The notes beneath the pieces were generated by a model. That model searched no databases, was not told where the DNA came from, and worked only from the letters and a program-made list of their open reading frames with translations. A stretch of 64,000 nucleotides of DNA, taken from positions 87,110 through 151,109 of the forward strand of contig KE159631.1 in NCBI GenBank assembly GCA_000403335.2, read 5' to 3'. The position numbers were made by a program, and so were the translations under genes. Shown here one piece after another: positions 27,230 to 36,543 of this stretch (position 1 is the stretch's first letter; each line of letters begins with the position of its first letter). Source of the stretch: Lachnospiraceae bacterium MD335. GTDB lineage: Bacteria > Bacillota > Clostridia > Lachnospirales > Lachnospiraceae.

Positions 27230-29125
27230 ATGAAATCAAAAATTGTACTCACACTATGCATCAGTATGTTGATTCTGTCAACTGCCGCATGTCAGAATAA
27301 AAAAGATACAGTAGATGTAGCTTCAACGGAACCCATAACAACCATTTCGTTCGCCACAGAAACTGCCACAGAGCCGGAGGAACGCTCCTTCCTGTCTGAA
27401 AGCCGGTTTCATGAAATGGCAGCAGCGTTCTACAACCTGTCGGACACAGATGCAGGCGAATTGTACCAAAAAATAACGGACAGTAAAATCCTGGAAAAAG
27501 AAAATACTTGTCTTACCGGAGCGGTGATAAATGATTACGATCAAAACGGAAAAAATGACATGATTGTATGCCTCTATGAGGACACCGAAGACTCCGACAG
27601 CTACGCGGACGGCTGTCTTTATCTTTTTATGAACGATGACGAAACGCCGTATCCGATTTATGACGATTTCTGCTGCTACAGTTTTGGCAGTATTTTCGGC
27701 GATTTTGGGGCGGATATTGACGGCGACGGGAATACGGAGATTGTTTTTTGCGTGCAGGGAACGGGCTGCGGCGGCGCGGGGGACAGTCAGAAATTTATGG
27801 TAAAATATAAAGACGAGACAATTGAACGCATGGAAATTCCTACGGATTTTACGGATACGGACTCCGACTATGACGTCGGGCTTTTCGTTGATGTGGAGCG
27901 GGACAATGAAAATAATGTTTACAAAATCTCCTGTCCGTATCTGAATGATACGATTTTGATGGAGATTGCGGAGGACGATGAGGATTGGGGCGGCGGTGCA
28001 AACTGCAGAGGGTATCACACGCTTGCATTGCTTGAGCAGGACGGCAGACAGTATCTTGCGGGATATGAATATCTGTATGCGGGGAGCATTGCGGATGGAA
28101 TTGGAAATGCCGTGTTTTTATTTGACTGGGATGAGGACGGAAAAATTTATGTGAGCGATTGGTATGTTGAGGATTTTGAAGATAACAGATATGCTTCGAA
28201 TGGCATATGTGGGCTGCCGAAAGCGGATTCCGGGGACGTGTCAAAAAATGACACAGGTGTCACAAACTTGTTTGAGGAGACGCAGACAGGCGCAGAAGCG
28301 GCGGCGTATGAAGAATTTCTTACGGGAAAACGCACTGCAAAGATTGCAAATAACTGTTATACCGATATTTCTTACATCGGAGGGACGATAACGGACAGCG
28401 CCGCCAGGGAGGAGAAGGACGGTATTTCCTTAACGCAGCTGTATGAACGGATTTCCGATGAAATTGTTGAAGACAGGGGCGGGGGCAGCATCGGGCGCAT
28501 GGAGTACGCATTGATTGACTGCGGTGGTGACGGCAAAAAGCAGCTTGCGCTGCGCGCGTACGGCGTGAATATTTACGCACCGGACGATGACAGCGACCTT
28601 ACGATGGTGTTTGACTATCAGGACGGGGCGGTTTCCATGATATACGCGGTTGATTCGTGGGCACGCAGTGAGAATGAACTATACGATAATGGCTATGTGT
28701 TTGGCAGCGGGAGCGGCGGCGCATCGTGCCATTATGTGTGGGAAGGATTAATCGGCGCAGACGGCATTTATCATAAGGTTTATGACTGCCACATGGAAAC
28801 GGGGTGCGGATTGGCGGACATGAGTTCCTGCTGGGAGGTTTGGGATTCAAGCGATAACGAAGGATTTCCGGCGGAATTTTGCGAATATGAGATGGACGGG
28901 GAGACGCTTTATTCCTACTATATTTTAGATGACGTCACAGACGAGGAACGCAACATTGTAACGGATTACATTAAAGACAACGAAGCGCGTATGGGTATTC
29001 GTTTTCTCACGAGCGACGAAGCGTGGGCACGTGTGGAGAAAAACAGAACGGCGCTTGGCATTACGGAGGGAATGGATGCTGAGGAAAACAAAATTGCGTG
29101 GAAAACGCTCTCAATTACAAAATAA
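27230..29125 (+). CDS. Large Lachnospiraceae-type surface lipoprotein, two-part
   Basis: A 631-residue lipoprotein with a signal peptide and lipobox STAAC near residue 20. The first half has DYDQNGKNDMIVCLY and FGADIDGDGNTEIVF, calcium-binding-like Asp-rich loops as in VCBS/FG-GAP propeller blades. A linker with DTGVTNLFEETQTGAEAAAY leads to a second, related half (about 345-631) with MEYALIDCGGDGKKQLAL. It is probably exposed on the outer face of the membrane; no enzymatic role is visible. The ATG at 27230 is chosen because the signal peptide starts there; the open frame reaches back to 27017 through a remnant of a paralogue. Confidence 0.75.
   Translation: MKSKIVLTLCISMLILSTAACQNKKDTVDVASTEPITTISFATETATEPEERSFLSESRFHEMAAAFYNLSDTDAGELYQKITDSKILEKENTCLTGAVINDYDQNGKNDMIVCLYEDTEDSDSYADGCLYLFMNDDETPYPIYDDFCCYSFGSIFGDFGADIDGDGNTEIVFCVQGTGCGGAGDSQKFMVKYKDETIERMEIPTDFTDTDSDYDVGLFVDVERDNENNVYKISCPYLNDTILMEIAEDDEDWGGGANCRGYHTLALLEQDGRQYLAGYEYLYAGSIADGIGNAVFLFDWDEDGKIYVSDWYVEDFEDNRYASNGICGLPKADSGDVSKNDTGVTNLFEETQTGAEAAAYEEFLTGKRTAKIANNCYTDISYIGGTITDSAAREEKDGISLTQLYERISDEIVEDRGGGSIGRMEYALIDCGGDGKKQLALRAYGVNIYAPDDDSDLTMVFDYQDGAVSMIYAVDSWARSENELYDNGYVFGSGSGGASCHYVWEGLIGADGIYHKVYDCHMETGCGLADMSSCWEVWDSSDNEGFPAEFCEYEMDGETLYSYYILDDVTDEERNIVTDYIKDNEARMGIRFLTSDEAWARVEKNRTALGITEGMDAEENKIAWKTLSITK
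28249..28262 (+). repeat. Palindrome TGACACANNTGTCA, copy 4
   Basis: TGACACAGGTGTCA in the linker between the two halves of the lipoprotein, in frame as N-D-T-G-V. Confidence 0.8.
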
Positions 29126-29145
29126 GGATTGCCAAGGCAGGTACC

Positions 29146-30015
29146 TTATTTTGGATTGAGTGCGTCGGCGTTTGTTTTTTGCAGCCTCCGGTATTGCAAA
29201 GGTGACATTCCTGTCAGTTTTCGGAAATGTTCACTTAGGTTGCTGACATGGCGGTAACCTGTATCGATGGCAATTTCCGTGATGGTTTTGTCGGTGGACA
29301 GCAGCAGATGCTGCACGTGCTTTAACTTGATAACGGCGAAATAATCCGAATAGGATTTGCCAAGCTGCGCATGAAACAGTTTGGAAAAGTATGCGGGCGA
29401 ATAACCTGCAACGGTAGCCGTTTCCTCAAGAGAGGGGTTTTTGCTGTAGTTTTGCTCCATATAGAAGATTGCTTCAAGTATGGGAGGCGTCAGCGTTGTA
29501 TTGTGCGGAATGGAATCATCGTCGTCGAGACGCAGCCAGAGCACCGTCAATAAAAATTCATAGAGCATATATTGAAGAAGGGCGGTTTTCTGCGGAAAAT
29601 CGCTCTTATATGTTTCAAGCATTTTCCTAAGGTGCGCAAGTATTTTTTCGCTGTCTTCGGGAAGAAATTTTGAAACTCTGTGCGAATAAATATCATCAAA
29701 AACAGACTGACCTACGGAGGCAGTAAACGGTTCTATAAATTTAGGGGAAAACTTGACAAGGATACCCTCGTATGGTATACCTGCTTCGGGTGAGAGCGGC
29801 ATTGTCCTGTGATAGAGATACGGCGGCATCATTCCAAGCTCTCCCTTGCGGTGATAATAGGTGTGCTTCGGTGTGATGGTAAAGCGGTCGCCTGAGATGA
29901 CATATCCCATACCATAGTGGTCCGTGGATGCCTCCAATGCAGGCATTGCGTAGTCAAAAGGCAGGATTCGGTGTGTGATATAAAAGTCCTGTTGGGGTAA
30001 AAGCGGCAGCGGCAT
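29146..30015 (-). CDS. AraC-family transcriptional regulator
   Basis: A 289-residue regulator with an N-terminal cupin-like sensor domain (about 1-150) and a C-terminal AraC double helix-turn-helix: LEETATVAGYSPAYFSKLFH followed by ITEIAIDTGYRHVSNLSEHF. The ATG at 30015 has AAAAGGAGACATACACA upstream; an earlier in-frame ATG lies in the promoter region. It is divergent from the ABC exporter genes, which it probably regulates in response to an unknown ligand. Confidence 0.88.
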   Translation of the reverse strand: MPLPLLPQQDFYITHRILPFDYAMPALEASTDHYGMGYVISGDRFTITPKHTYYHRKGELGMMPPYLYHRTMPLSPEAGIPYEGILVKFSPKFIEPFTASVGQSVFDDIYSHRVSKFLPEDSEKILAHLRKMLETYKSDFPQKTALLQYMLYEFLLTVLWLRLDDDDSIPHNTTLTPPILEAIFYMEQNYSKNPSLEETATVAGYSPAYFSKLFHAQLGKSYSDYFAVIKLKHVQHLLLSTDKTITEIAIDTGYRHVSNLSEHFRKLTGMSPLQYRRLQKTNADALNPK

Positions 30016-30164
30016 TGTGTATGTCTCCTTTTTAAAGATTGCTATATTGATTAAAATGACATATAATTGTAAAAAAGTCAATGCAGTATGCAATAAATCG
30101 AAAGAAATTTATACTATAATGTGATATGTTTATATTTATACAGGATAAGAGAGGAAAAACGGAG

Positions 30165-31899
30165 ATGAAAAAACGAAAACGGTATTTTTTAAGTTACATG
30201 ATGCAATACAGTTACCTTCTGCTTGGCGCAGTGGTCTGCGTTTGCATGCTCAATCTCGCCATTGTGCGGGGAAACAGTGTGATTGGCAGCGTCATTGATG
30301 AAATGCTCAGCGGAAATGAGGTTCGGCTTGATGTGTTTTTGCCGGAGTTTATCGCGATTACGGCTGCGGGCTTTGCGCTTGCGTTTTTAGGGCAGCTGCT
30401 TGCGGGGTTATACAGTGTGAAGGTGTCGGGCACGTACAGAAAGCGTGTCGTGCAGAAGCTTTATCATATTGAATATGCATATCTTAAAAATGAAAATACG
30501 GCAACGATTATCAATAAAATCAATTCCGATATGGCAGAGGCGGAGAGCTTTCTGCAATATCCCCTGCCGATGCTGATTAGTGACATTACGGCAGTTATCA
30601 TCTACGCCGTGTACATCGGAAGTATGAACCTAAGTCTGCTGATTGTCATGCTGGTCAGTTATCCCGCGGTCTTTTGGATTGCGGGTACGCTGGTAAAAAA
30701 GATTAGCGTTTTAAGCGGTACATACCGTGCAAAGTCCGACGCGATTACAGGCATCGCACAGGACGCGCTTAGCGGCATTTTGGTGCTGCGCAGTTTTGGG
30801 CTTGAGGATTATTTTCAGGGGCAGATGCAAAAAGCGACAAAGGCGTTGGTGGACAATGAGGAAAAGCGGACACGTCTTTCCAATACGGCAATCGTCGTGA
30901 GAAACATGATACAATGGCTGCCGAATATTATCTGCGCGGTGTACTGCGTCGTGCTTGTGGGGCGTGTTCAGTCTTGGAAGCCTGCTCGCGTTTATCGTTG
31001 TGCTTGGGAAAATGGTGCAGTCGTTTATCGGCATTCCATGGTGCTTTGTGGACGCTGCCGGAAATATCGTGTGTATCAAGCGGATTGAGGAAATCTTAAA
31101 CACACCTGATGAAATCAGCGGAGATGAAACAAAGGGAAAAAATGACACAGATGTCATAATTTCATTGAAAGATCTTTGTTTTGCATATACGCAGGACAGT
31201 ACGGTATTAGACGGTGTGAACCTTACGGTCAGAGCAGGAGACAATATCGCGCTTGTCGGGGAATCGGGCGGCGGAAAGAGTACAATATTTAACCTTTTGT
31301 GCGGATTTTATGCGCCGAAGAGCGGTAGTTACAAGTTCTATGGAAGGGAGATTTCCGAGTGGAACGCGCAGGCGGCAAGGGAACGTTTGGCGTTAGTGTC
31401 GCAAAATGTCTTTCTCTTTCCGGCGACGATTGCCGAAAATGTCGGTTACGGCAATCCTGACGCGACGCAGGAGGAAATTGTCGAAGCGTGTAAAAAGGCA
31501 CAGATTCATGATTTTATCATGACGCTTCCGCAGGGTTATCAGACGATTACAGGAGAACGCGGCGCGCTGCTCTCGGGCGGTCAGAAACAGCGGATTTCGA
31601 TTGCGCGGGCAATCTTAAAAAATGCTCCGGTGTTATTGCTGGACGAGCCGACCTCGGCGGTTGACGTGGAAACGGAGGATCTGATACAAAAGGCGCTTGA
31701 AAACGTGATGGAGGGGCGCACCTGTATCACCATAGCGCACAGGCTTTCAACGATACAGAATGCAGACTGCATTTATGTTTTAAGCGGCGGGAAAATTGTG
31801 GAAAACGGAACGCACACAGAACTGCTCGATGCGGGCGGCGTTTATGCGAAGATGTACAGCATGAAGAATATTTCTGAATCTGTAAAAGACGCAGGCTAA
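30165..31899 (+). pseudogene. ABC exporter subunit 1, single frameshift in a G-run
   Basis: Membrane domain and ATPase domain of a heterodimeric-type ABC exporter. The frame from MKKRKRYFLSYM runs through about five membrane helices to CAVYCVVLVG; at a run of four G (30959-30962) the frame changes and continues as GVFSLGSLLAFIVVLGKMV to the natural end. Adding one G would restore a protein of about 578 residues with Walker A GESGGGKST, signature LLSGGQKQR, Walker B LLLDEPTSAVD and the H-loop AHRLST. It may be a real mutation, a phase-variable tract or a sequence error. The ATG at 30165 is preceded by GAGAGGAAAAACGGAG. Confidence 0.85.
31143..31156 (+). repeat. Palindrome TGACACANNTGTCA, copy 5
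   Basis: TGACACAGATGTCA at the linker between membrane and ATPase domains of ABC subunit 1, in frame as N-D-T-D-V. Confidence 0.8.
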
Positions 31900-31907
31900 G
31901 AAATGCT
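31869..31907 (+). repeat. 39-base hairpin repeat, copy 1
   Basis: Spans the stop codon of ABC subunit 1. It is about 80 percent identical to 42194-42232, with almost all differences being transitions. Both fold with an ATTTCT.../...AAGAAAT stem. Confidence 0.55.
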
Positions 31908-31977
31908 CTTTATGCCCGAAAATGTCATAAAAGGCATTTTTCACTTGTGGGAAAACGAAGGGAGCATGGAGGCAAAA

Positions 31978-33648
31978 ATGAAAAAGAAAATCAGTACATG
32001 GAACCTGCTTGTGAGAACAATCCGGGTTATGGGAAAGAGAAGTGTTTTATATTTGGTTTCGATTGTGATGTTGAGTGCATCCCTTGCAATGTTCGGCGTG
32101 TTTTCGGCATTGTTGATGAAATGTGTCGTTGACATTGCGCCGACAGGGGATATGCGCCGTCTGATTGGAACAATTCTTGCAATCGTGGCAGGCGGCGGGA
32201 TTTCACTTCTGATATATCGGTTTTTTTGTGTCCGCTATAACGTCGAGGCGAAGCGTGTGTACGGCGTGATTTATGAAAAGGTGCTGGATTTGGAAATGAA
32301 ACTTCCTTATGCGTATTATGAAAAACATCACAGCGGGGAAATTATGTCAAAGGTTTCTTTTGATTTGGGACGCATGGGAGATATTTACGGCTCACGCCTG
32401 CGCCGCACGATGACGCCGTTTTTGCAGGTCGTTGTATTTCTTGTGCCCATGCTCCTGTTAAGCTGGCAGCTTACGCTTTGTCTTGTGGCGGTAAACGGCA
32501 TCATGCTTGCGATTGACATGCTGATGGCGGATCCGATGCGCCGTGTAAGCCGCAGCCTTTCGGGCATTAACAGTCAAATGACGCAGCGGCTGTCCGACTT
32601 ATTGCAGGGTATGGAGCAGGCGCGTATGTATCGGACGGGAGAGCAGACCGTGCAGTCGTATATCAAGGAAAATGACAAATATGTCAGAAAATCAAGACGC
32701 GGTATCGTTTTCAATGCAATATTGTCGAGCAGCAGCAACGGGTTTGATTTGCTGTGCATGTTAGTTTTTCTGCTCCTTGGTGTGTTTTTTGTACAGAAGG
32801 GATTTACAACACTTGGCGCGCTTGCGGCGATTTATACTTTATATGGCAGATTTTCGGATCAGTTTTTGGAGCTTGGAAAATATTTTCCCGAGTTGATTGC
32901 CTATCTTGCATATGCGCAGAACATTTTTGATTTTTTGGAGGAGGAACGCGAGCCGGAGCACATGGGCGGATTAAAGGCGGCGGATAACGGCAATTCCGAT
33001 ATGGCAGTGAGTATGCAGGACATTGATTTTTCATACGAAACGGCAGCACAGCAGGACGGATTGCTGTTAAATCAGTTCTGTATGAACATTCGGCAGGGCG
33101 AATGCGTGGCAATTACGGGAGCGTCAGGCTGCGGAAAGACGACCGTTTCCAAGCTGCTTTTGGGGTTATATCCCATAAAAAGCGGCAGTATTTGTATTGA
33201 AGGGAAAAACGTGTTGAGCATGACAAAAAGAGAGTGGCGGAAGAACATTGCCTATGTGCCGCAGGAGCCGTATTTATTTTACGGAAGTGTCATGGAAAAT
33301 ATCCGTATGGGCAGGCTGGACGCAACGGACGAGGAGGTTATGGAGGCTGCAAGGCTTGCAAACGCGCACGATTTTATCATAAATTTGGAGAACGGATACG
33401 ATACGGAGGTAGGGGAGCGGGGCAGCCGTCTTTCGGGCGGACAGCGACAGCGCATTGCGATTGCGCGGGCAATTTTAAAACGTGCGCCGGTTATGCTGCT
33501 CGACGAGGCAACTTCCGCACTGGATAACGAGTCGGAACAGCTTGTGAACGATGCGATGAAAAAGCTGCAGCGGCAGATGACGATTATTATGATTGCACAC
33601 AGACCTTCCACGATTGCGCTTGCGGACAGGGTGGTGGAAATGGGATAG
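31978..33648 (+). CDS. ABC exporter subunit 2
   Basis: A 556-residue fused membrane-ATPase half-transporter: about six helices to residue 310, Walker A GASGCGKTT near residue 385, signature RLSGGQRQR, Walker B MLLDEATSALD and H-loop AHRPST. With subunit 1 it would form an LmrCD/BmrCD-like exporter for drugs, peptides or lipids. CATGGAGGCAAAA precedes the ATG at 31978. The protein stops at ADRVVEMG, about 20-30 residues earlier than usual; a few bases further the sequence reads DGKLKAF in another frame, so a small insertion may have clipped the C-terminus without touching catalytic motifs. Confidence 0.9.
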   Translation: MKKKISTWNLLVRTIRVMGKRSVLYLVSIVMLSASLAMFGVFSALLMKCVVDIAPTGDMRRLIGTILAIVAGGGISLLIYRFFCVRYNVEAKRVYGVIYEKVLDLEMKLPYAYYEKHHSGEIMSKVSFDLGRMGDIYGSRLRRTMTPFLQVVVFLVPMLLLSWQLTLCLVAVNGIMLAIDMLMADPMRRVSRSLSGINSQMTQRLSDLLQGMEQARMYRTGEQTVQSYIKENDKYVRKSRRGIVFNAILSSSSNGFDLLCMLVFLLLGVFFVQKGFTTLGALAAIYTLYGRFSDQFLELGKYFPELIAYLAYAQNIFDFLEEEREPEHMGGLKAADNGNSDMAVSMQDIDFSYETAAQQDGLLLNQFCMNIRQGECVAITGASGCGKTTVSKLLLGLYPIKSGSICIEGKNVLSMTKREWRKNIAYVPQEPYLFYGSVMENIRMGRLDATDEEVMEAARLANAHDFIINLENGYDTEVGERGSRLSGGQRQRIAIARAILKRAPVMLLDEATSALDNESEQLVNDAMKKLQRQMTIIMIAHRPSTIALADRVVEMG

Positions 33649-33751
33649 GAGACGGGAAATTAAAGGCATTCATGTGCAAAAAGAGATTTGATAAATTATG
33701 TGAAAGATAGTACAATAAAATAAAAATTCAAACCGGAAAGGCGGGAGTACA

Positions 33752-34093
33752 ATGGCTTCAACAAAAGAGTATTTAAATTATATATTAGGGCAGCTGTCCG
33801 AATTGGAAGAAATCACGCATTATGCGATGATGGGCGAGTTTATCATTTATTATCACGGGAAAATCGTAGGCGGGATATACAACAACCAACTGCTTGTAAA
33901 GCCCGTATCGGCTGCAAAGGAGCTTATGCCAAACGCACCGTTTACATTGCCGTATGAGGGTGCAAAGGAAATGCTGCTGGTGGAAAATGTCGACGATAAG
34001 CAGTTTTTAGCTCAGTTATTTGAAAAGATGTATCCGGAGCTGCCTGCGCCAAAGCCAAAAAAAACAAAAAAGAAGAAAACGCAGGCGGAATGA
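33752..34093 (+). CDS. TfoX N-terminal domain protein
   Basis: A 113-residue protein with the TfoX/Sxy N-terminal fold: MMGEFIIYYHGKIVGGIYNN, LLVKPVSAA and the strand-helix ending EKMYPELP, followed by a Lys-rich tail. In gamma-proteobacteria TfoX activates competence genes; isolated N-terminal domains in Firmicutes have no known role. The start follows AAAGGCGGGAGTACA. The next gene begins one base after its stop, suggesting coupling. Confidence 0.82.
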   Translation: MASTKEYLNYILGQLSELEEITHYAMMGEFIIYYHGKIVGGIYNNQLLVKPVSAAKELMPNAPFTLPYEGAKEMLLVENVDDKQFLAQLFEKMYPELPAPKPKKTKKKKTQAE

Positions 34094-34094
34094 G

Positions 34095-34550
34095 ATGGAA
34101 TACATAAAAGCGACGGATAAGGACTGTGAACAGATTTATAAAATTGTGCAGGATACGGTTACGGCAGTGTACCCGAGGTATTATCCCGGGGAAGTTGTCG
34201 ATTTTTTCTGTGCCCTTCATAACAGGGAAAACATTGCAAGGGATATTGTAAACGGAAACGTAGGCATTCTGAAAGACAATGACCAAATTGTCGGAACGGG
34301 AAGCCGCGACGGCAATCATATCACAAGAGTTTATGTTTTGCCCGAATTTCAGGGAAACGGATATGGAAGCTTCATTATGCAGTGTTTGGAAGCGGAAATT
34401 GCCAAAAGCAATTCCACGGCACGGCTAGATGCCTCCCTGCCCGCAAGCTGCCTGTACGAGCATAGAGGCTATCTGACAAAAAAACATGAACGATATCCGG
34501 TTGCAAACGGTGTTGTGTTGGTATATGAAGTAATGGAAAAGCAACTGTAA
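34095..34550 (+). CDS. GNAT acetyltransferase
   Basis: A 151-residue N-acetyltransferase beginning MEYIKATDKDCEQIYKIVQD, with strand ITRVYVLPEFQGNGYGSFIM carrying the acetyl-CoA loop (QGNGYG) and a C-terminal YEHRGYLTKKH. The start is immediately after the TfoX-like stop; a longer open frame starting within that gene is Lys/Arg-rich and is an artefact. Substrate unknown. Confidence 0.85.
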   Translation: MEYIKATDKDCEQIYKIVQDTVTAVYPRYYPGEVVDFFCALHNRENIARDIVNGNVGILKDNDQIVGTGSRDGNHITRVYVLPEFQGNGYGSFIMQCLEAEIAKSNSTARLDASLPASCLYEHRGYLTKKHERYPVANGVVLVYEVMEKQL

Positions 34551-34875
34551 CAAAGGAAAGCGCTATAATTTTGGTTATAATTGAGTAGAATTGTTTGATA
34601 ATATTGCAGAGGTTCTTTTTCTGTTCTATCATGTTCTATAAATGGAAAAGATGCCAAAAGCGTAATATTACATTCAGTCAGCACACCGAAACTGTTATTT
34701 ACTGTTATTTAAATATAAAAAATGTTAAAAGGTACTTGTCTACATAATATAAATATGATATAGTCTATCATGTTTTCTGATTTTTATAAATTCATGGCGC
34801 ATCGCCGAAAATTCACACAATTTTTTTAAATATTCCAAGGAAAAACAATTGAAACGGGCAAAAGGAGAAGCTATA
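34551..34875. other. Intergenic region upstream of the Rpn-type nuclease
   Basis: AT-rich, about 325 bases, without a gene; it holds the promoter at 34736-34764 and a long leader. Confidence 0.5.
34736..34764 (+). promoter_or_regulatory. Promoter of Rpn-type nuclease gene
   Basis: TTGTCT and TATAGT with a 17-base spacer; the leader is about 105 bases. Confidence 0.55.
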
Positions 34876-35730
34876 ATGAAAATAGTACCATTAAAGTACG
34901 ATTTCTGTATCAAGGAAATCATGGAAAACGAAATCGTAAGGACGCATTTTATCAGTGATGTACTGGATATTCCGATTGAAGACATTAAGACTGTACGAAT
35001 GATGAACACTTTTTTGTGGCGGCGCTTTCGAAGGCAGAAACAGGGGATTTTGGACATTCAGCTTGAACTCAATGACAGCACGAAAATCAATATTGAAATG
35101 CAGATGGAGCAGAAAGCGCATTGGAAAATGCGTACAGTGTTTTACCTTGCAAAAATGTTTACCGCGGATTTAAGGCGCGGTGAGGCATATAAAAAAGCCA
35201 AAAAATGCATTGCGATTACGATTTTGGATTTTGATTTGGACAAACGTGCACAATATCACAATGTATACACGCTGCGCGATAAGCTTGGAAACATCTATAC
35301 GGATATATTAGAGCTGCATACCATTGAACTGAAAAAGCAGCCCAATCAGGCGCAGCCAAGCCCGCTTGATGAATGGCACCGCCTGTTTAACGCAAAGACG
35401 CAGGAGGATTTGGATATGATAAAATCAAAGACAGGAAATATAGGAATTATGGAAGCCATTAAAGAATTGAAAGAGATAAGCGTTACCGACAGAATCCGAC
35501 TGGAGTATGAATATCGGCTGAAGGCAAAAAGAGACCGGGAGGCGGAAGATGAATTTGTATTTGAGGAGGGCAAAGCGCAGGGACTAGAACAGGGAATAGA
35601 GAAGGGCATAAAATCCTTAATTCATTCCATGCGCGCAATTGACGCTGCCGATGAGCAAGTGATTGCCGCCTTAATGACGGAATATCACTTAAGCCGCGAG
35701 GAAGCGCAGGGGAAGATTCAATCATTTTAA
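34876..35730 (+). CDS. Rpn/PD-(D/E)XK nuclease family putative transposase
   Basis: A 284-residue protein of the PDDEXK_2 (Rpn) family. The core is visible as DFCIKEIMENEIVRTHFISD, then ILDIQLELNDSTKINIEMQM (D...E-x-Q nuclease motif near residues 62-80) and YLAKMFTADLRRGEAYKKAK. The C-terminus has the EGKAQGLEQGIEKGIKSLIH helix typical of the family. Such proteins are DNA endonucleases that can promote recA-independent recombination; many copies occur in Lachnospiraceae. AAAGGAGAAGCTATA precedes the ATG. No inverted repeats flank the gene, so mobility is not evident. Confidence 0.88.
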   Translation: MKIVPLKYDFCIKEIMENEIVRTHFISDVLDIPIEDIKTVRMMNTFLWRRFRRQKQGILDIQLELNDSTKINIEMQMEQKAHWKMRTVFYLAKMFTADLRRGEAYKKAKKCIAITILDFDLDKRAQYHNVYTLRDKLGNIYTDILELHTIELKKQPNQAQPSPLDEWHRLFNAKTQEDLDMIKSKTGNIGIMEAIKELKEISVTDRIRLEYEYRLKAKRDREAEDEFVFEEGKAQGLEQGIEKGIKSLIHSMRAIDAADEQVIAALMTEYHLSREEAQGKIQSF

Positions 35731-35780
35731 ACAATATTGTATTATCTGCCAAATGCAATTATGAACCGAATAAAAAATCA

Positions 35781-35825
35781 AACTGCTACAAATACTGTTC
35801 TATAAAGCATTTGCAGCAGTTTTTT
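35781..35825 (+). terminator. Terminator of the Rpn-type nuclease gene
   Basis: AACTGCTACAAAT pairs with ATTTGCAGCAGTT (one mismatch), followed by TTTTT. It runs straight into repeat copy B. Confidence 0.7.
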
Positions 35826-35931
35826 ATGCACAGCCCCATGCAAATGTGAAAAACCATATATGTAAGCTTTTCACATTAGAAATATGCCACTGAAGTGGCG
35901 CACGGGTAGAGATAGGCATTTTGTCTGCCTG
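35821..35931 (+). repeat. Dispersed structured repeat, copy B with extra hairpin
   Basis: TTTTTATGCACAGCCCCATG, then an inserted hairpin AATGTGAAAA...TTTTCACATT, then the core hairpin GCCACtgaAGTGGC and CGCACGGGTA. The insert is shared with copy D only. The tail differs from the other copies and forms its own AGGCA/TGCCT hairpin. Confidence 0.75.
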
Positions 35932-35960
35932 ATTTGATAAAGGAGGGAAATTAACTCAAT

Positions 35961-36539
35961 ATGAAAAAGGATTACAGCAAGCTTTGGACGTTATTCAAAT
36001 CCATGTTTGTGCTAAGTGCGTGTACATTTGGCGGCGGCTTTGTGATTGTGTCGCTGATGAAAAAGCGGTATGTGGAGGAGCTTAGATGGCTTGAGGAGGA
36101 GGAAATGCTGGATGTGACGGCAATCACGCAGTCTGTTCCCGGTCCGCTTCCTGTCAATGCCTCAGTTATTATCGGCTACCGCATGGCGGGAATTGTCGGC
36201 TCACTGGTGGCGATTGGCGGGACAATTCTGCCTCCGATGGTGATTATCTCTGTTATCTCTTTATTTTATAATCAGTTCCGTACCAATCCGTACATTGCGA
36301 CGGCGCTGGAAGTCATGCGCGCGGGTGTTGCTGCGGTGATTTTTGACGTTGTGATTAATTTGGCGGGCAATGTCGTGAAAACGAAGCGCGTGCTCTATAT
36401 TGCGATGATGATTATCGCGTTTATCGCAACATATCTTTTGGACGTCAGTGCAATGCTCATTATTTTGGTTTGCTTGGGAATTGGTTTGATTGATTTGGTT
36501 GTGACGTTGAAGAATAATAAGAAAGGTGAGGCGGTGTAA
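35961..36539 (+). CDS. chrA: Chromate transporter, N-terminal half subunit
   Basis: A 192-residue short-chain CHR protein with about six helices. It has the FGGGFVIVSLM and TQSVPGPLPVNASV signatures of the ChrA family. In Firmicutes two short subunits encoded together replace one long ChrA; they export chromate or, more likely here, an uncharacterised anion. AAAGGAGGGAAATTAACTCAAT precedes the ATG. The next gene encodes the partner. Confidence 0.9.
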   Translation: MKKDYSKLWTLFKSMFVLSACTFGGGFVIVSLMKKRYVEELRWLEEEEMLDVTAITQSVPGPLPVNASVIIGYRMAGIVGSLVAIGGTILPPMVIISVISLFYNQFRTNPYIATALEVMRAGVAAVIFDVVINLAGNVVKTKRVLYIAMMIIAFIATYLLDVSAMLIILVCLGIGLIDLVVTLKNNKKGEAV

Positions 36540-36543
36540 GGAA

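Noticed and set aside
34849-35937. Rpn-type nuclease gene as part of an insertion sequence
   Set aside because: No terminal inverted repeats or target duplications were found around it; the repeat downstream occurs independently elsewhere.
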